Assembly: GCA_002256395.1 (NCBI GenBank)
Contig: NKJG01000011.1
Span: 1-59,416 of the forward strand
DNA length: 59,416 bases
Direction of reading: 5' to 3'
Origin: Bacteroidetes bacterium B1(2017)
GTDB taxonomy: Bacteria > Bacteroidota > Bacteroidia > UKL13-3
Below are positions 55,628 through 59,416 of this stretch, piece after piece (position 1 is the stretch's first letter; each line of letters starts with the position of its first letter). The notes beneath the pieces are model-generated. The model did no database searches. It was not told the DNA's origin and saw nothing but the letters and a program-made list of their open reading frames with translations. The translations under genes and the position numbers were made by a program.

Positions 55628-55813
55628 TTTCTATTTTATCCATTAATTGTCATAAAAGTATTAAAAAACTGATTTAAGAAATATTCGACCTAAATATTTA
55701 ATCTTTCTTTCTAAATTCTAAAATTTAAAAGACCGTAAATTCAAATGAATCACTACCAAAGCTAAAGAAAAAAAATCACCAAACTAACCTGCACTGTTGA
55801 TGCCTAATAGCTA

Positions 55814-56710
55814 TTATTTGTATTCCTTTGGCATCATACCTGTTTTACTCTTAAAAAACCTTGCAAAATTGCTAGGAGTTTGATTTCCCAATTTTATTGC
55901 GATTTCTGCAATATGCAGATTAGAATATTTCAACAAGGATTTAGCTTCCAAAATCATCATTTCGTTAAGCAAATCTTGAGATGATTTCAAAGTTATATTT
56001 TTTACACATTTATTTAAGTGGTTGGGAGTAACATGCAGATAATTGGCATAATCACTCACTTTTTGTTTTTGATAAATAAACTGAGAAAGTGCCTCTTTGT
56101 AACGTTGCACCAGACTTGCTGCAGCATTTTTTTGAGGTTTCAAATCTGATTCAACAAACAATGAGGCTTCTTTAAGTAAAGCAAAAATATAAAAGGCTAT
56201 CAGCTCCATTTGCTTATTTTCACCCTCTTGATCTAAAACTTCTAACCTGTAAAAGATATTTAAAATAGGTTCAATAGCTTCAGAAGAAACGGCCACAACA
56301 GGATTAGAAAGGAAATTTAAAAAATTGAATTTATTGAGGTGTTTGTCTAAGGATAAATGTTTGAGAATATCAATATCAAAATGCAAAAAATAGCCTTCGG
56401 CATCCTCACTCATGTACTCGTGTGAGGTAATTTGGTAAGGAGGTAAAAAGAAAAATTGACCCACTCCAAACTCATAGTTGGCTAAGCCTTTGCTTCTTAT
56501 CGATTTACCTTTGGTAAGAAAAATCAAATCATAGACAGTTTTGCGATGCGGAGGCAGGGGAAAGGAGAGTTTATCTCGATAATTCTCTATACGATTAATA
56601 TGAAAAAGATTATGATCTTTGCTAAAGTTAAACGGCCAACTTACCCCTCCGAAATGGAAAGAATCCAATCCGTTGGGTTCGATTACTGGTATGTTTATTT
56701 CTTTATTCAA
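55814..56710 (-). CDS. AraC-family regulator with cupin sensor
   Basis: 298 residues. A cupin-like N-terminus (about 30-150, SFPLPPHRKTVYDLIFLTKG, FFLPPYQITSHEY) is followed by a helical linker and a C-terminal AraC domain (about 195-298: VSDYANYLHVTPNHLNKCVKN and IAEIAIKLGNQTPSNFARFFKSKTG). Cytoplasmic sugar-type activator; no membrane segment. It sits in the middle of the cluster in the same orientation and probably activates it. Confidence 0.87.
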   Translation of the reverse strand: MNKEINIPVIEPNGLDSFHFGGVSWPFNFSKDHNLFHINRIENYRDKLSFPLPPHRKTVYDLIFLTKGKSIRSKGLANYEFGVGQFFFLPPYQITSHEYMSEDAEGYFLHFDIDILKHLSLDKHLNKFNFLNFLSNPVVAVSSEAIEPILNIFYRLEVLDQEGENKQMELIAFYIFALLKEASLFVESDLKPQKNAAASLVQRYKEALSQFIYQKQKVSDYANYLHVTPNHLNKCVKNITLKSSQDLLNEMMILEAKSLLKYSNLHIAEIAIKLGNQTPSNFARFFKSKTGMMPKEYK

Positions 56711-56931
56711 GCGTAGTTATTGGTCAATTTATTATTAGATAATTGGTATAATTGCAACGTTATTATTGTTATCTCGGTTAGCTTTTACTAATTCTCTCAA
56801 TACTTTATATTTCTTATTCAAAATCTAATTATAGGTTTTAGCCAACTTCACCAGTCATTTTTTTTATTAATAAAAACCTCTTATCCAATAACGAGTTTAC
56901 TAATAACCGATCAACAAATAACCAAAGAAGA

Positions 56932-57687
56932 TTACTCAAAAATAGCCACTGCCCTTGTCCAACCAGCACTTGCTTTTTCTATTTTGGCTGGGAAACACGC
57001 TACCTTAAACCCAAATGGCGGTAATTGATCTAGATTTGCCAGTTTTTCGATTTGACAATATTCTTTTTCGATACCCACGTAATGTGCCTGCCATATAACC
57101 CCTTGTCTAGGGTTGGCTTTGTAATCAGCGGCCTGAATATGCAAGGGAATATCCCAACCCCAGCCATCAGTCCCCATTACTTTTATACCTTGGTCAATCA
57201 GCCAATGGGTGGCTTTTGCAGATGCACCCACATGAATTTTTACAAAATTATCGTCGTGAATGCGTTTGTCGGCATCACATCGAATGAGTACAATATCAAG
57301 TGGTTTAAGCTTATAGCCAATAGCTGATAGCTTTTCCTGTAAATCTTCTGGCTCAAACATATAACCATCCGGCTTATCCGTAAAATCCAAAACTACTCCA
57401 TCTTGAAAAAACCAATCCAGTGGCATTTCGTCGATTGTACGAGAGGGTTTCCCTTCGCAAGTGGGATAATAATGGTAGGGAGCATCGACATGCGTACCAC
57501 AATGACTGGTTACGGTCAAAGTTTCTCCAGCAGGTCCGTTATCGTTTACAAAACAATCGGTCATACCTCCAAAAAGCATAGCTCCAATCTTTTTAGCACC
57601 ATTTTTATGATCTTCATAATCGATTTTGGTGGCCATTGGCTCCTTGATTTTTTCCGAAATGGTTACTGAAAGGTCTATAATTCGCAT
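56932..57687 (-). CDS. Cyclase-family metal hydrolase (kynurenine-formamidase-like)
   Basis: 251 residues with the family metal motif HCGTHVDAPYHY (about 62-73), the dihydrofolate-like-fold DxVLDFTDK strand and VLIRCDAD. These enzymes hydrolyse cyclic amides, lactones or formyl-amides. In this oxidative cluster, hydrolysis of a sugar lactone is a reasonable inference; kynurenine genes are absent. Same strand, between AraC and the second SDR. Cytoplasmic. Confidence 0.88.
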   Translation of the reverse strand: MRIIDLSVTISEKIKEPMATKIDYEDHKNGAKKIGAMLFGGMTDCFVNDNGPAGETLTVTSHCGTHVDAPYHYYPTCEGKPSRTIDEMPLDWFFQDGVVLDFTDKPDGYMFEPEDLQEKLSAIGYKLKPLDIVLIRCDADKRIHDDNFVKIHVGASAKATHWLIDQGIKVMGTDGWGWDIPLHIQAADYKANPRQGVIWQAHYVGIEKEYCQIEKLANLDQLPPFGFKVACFPAKIEKASAGWTRAVAIFE

Positions 57688-57824
57688 GTTTGGTTATTGG
57701 TTAATTGATTACTGGTTAATTGGATATTTGTATCTTGCTAATTGCTTTAGTGACAAATGTTAATAAGTTTAAAGTTTTTCTAATTAAACCCTCTAAAATT
57801 TATTGCTATTCATTAAAATACTCC

Positions 57825-58562
57825 TCACTTTAAAAGCCTACCACCGTCCACAGTAATAATATTTCCTGTTGAAAATGTCAATTGCGTAGCAACAGCAAAA
57901 ACGGCGTTTGCTACATCATTTCCGTTTGCAAAACGCTCCAAAGGTGTATTTTCCATTTGATTTTTCAAAAAAGCTGGGTCAAAGTTTTTGGTATATTCAC
58001 CTTCAACAAAACCAGGTGAAACAGACACCACCCTTATTTTCGGTGCCAAAGCTCTAGCCAAAGACCTCGTCATGGAATCGACCGCTGATTTGGAGGCACA
58101 ATAAGCCACATTCGAACCAATTCCGTAAATTCCGGCTATTGAGGAGATATTTACCACTAAGGCAGAATCTTCCTCTGACTTCATTAATAAATCTTTAAAA
58201 GCCCTGACCATTGCAAAACCTCCTCTGAAATTGGTCTGCATTATTTTATCAATCCAATCATCTGTCAATCCATCCAAGTCATCGTGTTTTACTGGAGTGG
58301 TTATGCCTGCATTATTTACCAAAACATCCAATTTTCCGTATTTTTCAAGCACAAATTGCTTCAAGTCGGCCACTTTATCTGGATCAGTAGTTGGGGCATG
58401 AAAGATGGAATGTTTACCGTGATGCAAAGTAGCAAGCACTTTTTCGGCTTTTTCGGCATTAGTATTATAAGTAATTATAACATCAAAACCATACTCAGCA
58501 AATTTTCTACAAATCGCTGAACCTATTTCACCTGCACCACCTGTAACTAAAACTGTTTTCAT
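57825..58562 (-). CDS. SDR family oxidoreductase
   Basis: 245 residues from the ATG at 58562 (MKTVLVTGGAGEIG). The frame is open 11 codons further to 58595, but that extension is encoded by the CGTAAATCGTCATTCG repeat tract and lacks family support. SDR motifs: TGGAGEIG (7-14), NNAGIT, catalytic YCASK, closing NIITVDGGRLL. Likely oxidises or reduces a sugar or polyol. Next to the cyclase-family gene (137 bp) and the hisD-like gene (~130 bp including the repeat). Confidence 0.85.
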   Translation of the reverse strand: MKTVLVTGGAGEIGSAICRKFAEYGFDVIITYNTNAEKAEKVLATLHHGKHSIFHAPTTDPDKVADLKQFVLEKYGKLDVLVNNAGITTPVKHDDLDGLTDDWIDKIMQTNFRGGFAMVRAFKDLLMKSEEDSALVVNISSIAGIYGIGSNVAYCASKSAVDSMTRSLARALAPKIRVVSVSPGFVEGEYTKNFDPAFLKNQMENTPLERFANGNDVANAVFAVATQLTFSTGNIITVDGGRLLK

Positions 58563-58574
58563 AAAACTTCTTTT

Positions 58575-58675
58575 TTGTAAATCGTCATTCGACATTCGTT
58601 ATTCAATATTTGTTATTCGTTATTGGTTATTCGCAATTCGTCATTCGTAAATCGTAAATCGTCATTCCTTTTAGC
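58575..58675. repeat. Degenerate ATTCGTAAATCGT simple-sequence tract
   Basis: GTCATTCGACATTCGTTATTC, TTATTCGTTATTGG and ATTCGTAAATCGTAAATCG chain between the SDR start and the hisD-like stop, same type as at 27125 and 31141. It partly overlaps the non-credible upstream extension of the SDR frame. Confidence 0.7.
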
Positions 58676-58694
58676 TAAAACCGCAAATCCTAAA

Positions 58695-59416
58695 TCAAGA
58701 ATACCTCCTCACCCTAATATCTGCCTGCTCTTTGTGGCCAGCAAAATTCTCGATCTCACACAATCTTGAACAATATTCACCAATCAGTGCACTGGCCTCA
58801 GGCGTTCTGATTTCTTGGTAAGTACATGTTTTCATAAATTTACCCACCCAAAGCCCTCCAGTATATTTTGCCCCATGTTTGGTTGGCAAGGTGTGATTTG
58901 TACCAATTACTTTATCTCCATAAGCCACATTGGTATATTGACCAAGGAAAAGTCCGCCATAATTGGTCATTTTTTCTAAAAAATATCTTGGGTCTGCTGT
59001 CATTACTTGCACGTGCTCACTCGCTATGGCGTCGGCTTCAGCTACCATTTCATCTACCGTATCCACCACTATCACTTGTCCATAGTCTCTCCAAGAAATG
59101 CTCGCAATATCTGCCGTTGGAAGGGTTTTTAATTGCTTTTCCACTTCTAATATAGTTTCTTTTGCCAACTTTTCAGAGTTTGTCAACAAAATAGCTGGAG
59201 AAGTTGGCCCATGTTCGGCTTGACCGAGCAAGTCAGTGGCACAAATTTCGGCATCGCTGGTATCATCCGCTATCACCAATGTTTCAGTTGGACCAGCCAG
59301 TAAATCTATACCTATTTTTCCAAAGAGTTGCCTTTTTGCTTCAGCCACATAAGCATTTCCTGGCCCAACAATCATGTCTACTGCATCTATGGTTTCTGTT
59401 CCTAGAGCCATGGCTG
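58695..59416 (-). CDS. hisD: Histidinol-dehydrogenase family protein, 5' end outside window
   Basis: The frame has no start within the window: the Met at 59411 is internal, with an Ala codon before it. About 240 C-terminal residues are visible of the usual ~430. Family motifs include [37 protein letters not shown] (zinc ligand pair Gln/His), SEHVQVM with the catalytic Glu-His pair, GTNHTLPT, and a final [10 protein letters not shown] with the last zinc His. True HisD makes histidine in the cytoplasm, but no other his gene is near, and the neighbours are SDRs and a cyclase. A catabolic paralogue of the HisD fold (polyol or alcohol dehydrogenase) is therefore possible. Confidence 0.88.
   Translation of the reverse strand, partial: AMALGTETIDAVDMIVGPGNAYVAEAKRQLFGKIGIDLLAGPTETLVIADDTSDAEICATDLLGQAEHGPTSPAILLTNSEKLAKETILEVEKQLKTLPTADIASISWRDYGQVIVVDTVDEMVAEADAIASEHVQVMTADPRYFLEKMTNYGGLFLGQYTNVAYGDKVIGTNHTLPTKHGAKYTGGLWVGKFMKTCTYQEIRTPEASALIGEYCSRLCEIENFAGHKEQADIRVRRYS

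Noticed and set aside
58563..58595. Upstream extension of the last SDR
   Set aside because: It is repeat-derived and lacks homology; the start at 58562 puts the Rossmann motif at the normal place.
1..59416. CRISPR array, tRNA or rRNA
   Set aside because: No regular 25-40 bp repeat/spacer series, cloverleaf or rRNA-like sequence found by eye.

Overview
The window looks like chromosomal DNA of a Bacteroidota bacterium, probably a Cytophagales / Spirosomaceae-type environmental saprophyte. This is inferred from the gene families: GH106 rhamnosidase, ThuA and PQQ-type sugar dehydrogenase fused to cytochrome c, GMC oxidoreductase paired with gluconate 2-dehydrogenase subunit 3, and AraC regulators with a membrane sensor half. 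Bacteroidota-type -7 boxes (TAnnTTTG) and intergenic repeats of the AATTCGTAATTCG kind point the same way. No rRNA, tRNA or CRISPR array was seen.

Region 1 (1-26.7 kb) is accessory and mosaic. Ordinary genes (propeller lipoprotein, Bcr/CflA transporter, epimerase, CorA, phytase-like esterase, serine hydrolase with AraC regulator, WYL regulator, AlkA-like glycosylase) are separated by long repeat-filled gaps. Two AT-rich islands resemble defence loci. One is a small two-helix membrane protein plus a 1593-residue membrane-embedded KAP/STAND-like NTPase (4.2-9.7 kb). The other is a MazG-like pyrophosphohydrolase translationally coupled to a GIY-YIG nuclease/helicase protein (20.2-22.7 kb). The C-terminus of that helicase is a LexA-like self-cleaving module with the Val-Ala-Ala-Gly-Glu cleavage site and the Ser/Lys dyad in place. 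This is the best candidate for an undescribed system here. Region 1 also holds three copies of a ~225-bp element (R1-R3) ending in two tandem hairpins, further hairpin remnants, a decayed copy of a beta-helix gene 3' end, and a composite repeat in four copies. Two of those four copies are inverted relative to each other at the two ends of the region.

Region 2 (26.7-41 kb) is a minus-strand oxidative sugar or polyol block. It has a secreted domain protein, a giant ThuA / sugar dehydrogenase / cytochrome c protein, an MFS permease, an SDR and a second ThuA protein. A divergent NUDIX-type regulator faces this block, with a strong inverted repeat between the two promoters. Next comes an ArsR / SRPBCC / DoxX / YdeI-like operon with a doubled operator, then an esterase and a GMC dehydrogenase with its subunit 3.

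Region 3 (41-48.5 kb) has a DinB-like protein, an MFS transporter, a luciferase-like flavin oxidoreductase, a frameshifted pseudogene, and two tandem paralogous membrane proteins of unknown function that both start at TTG.

Region 4 (48.6-59.4 kb) is a minus-strand catabolic cluster: GH106 rhamnosidase, esterase, lipoprotein, Dabb protein, xylose-isomerase-like TIM barrel, two SDRs, an AraC regulator, a cyclase-family hydrolase and a histidinol-dehydrogenase family protein cut by the window edge. It suggests release and oxidation of a deoxysugar such as rhamnose, which is inference.
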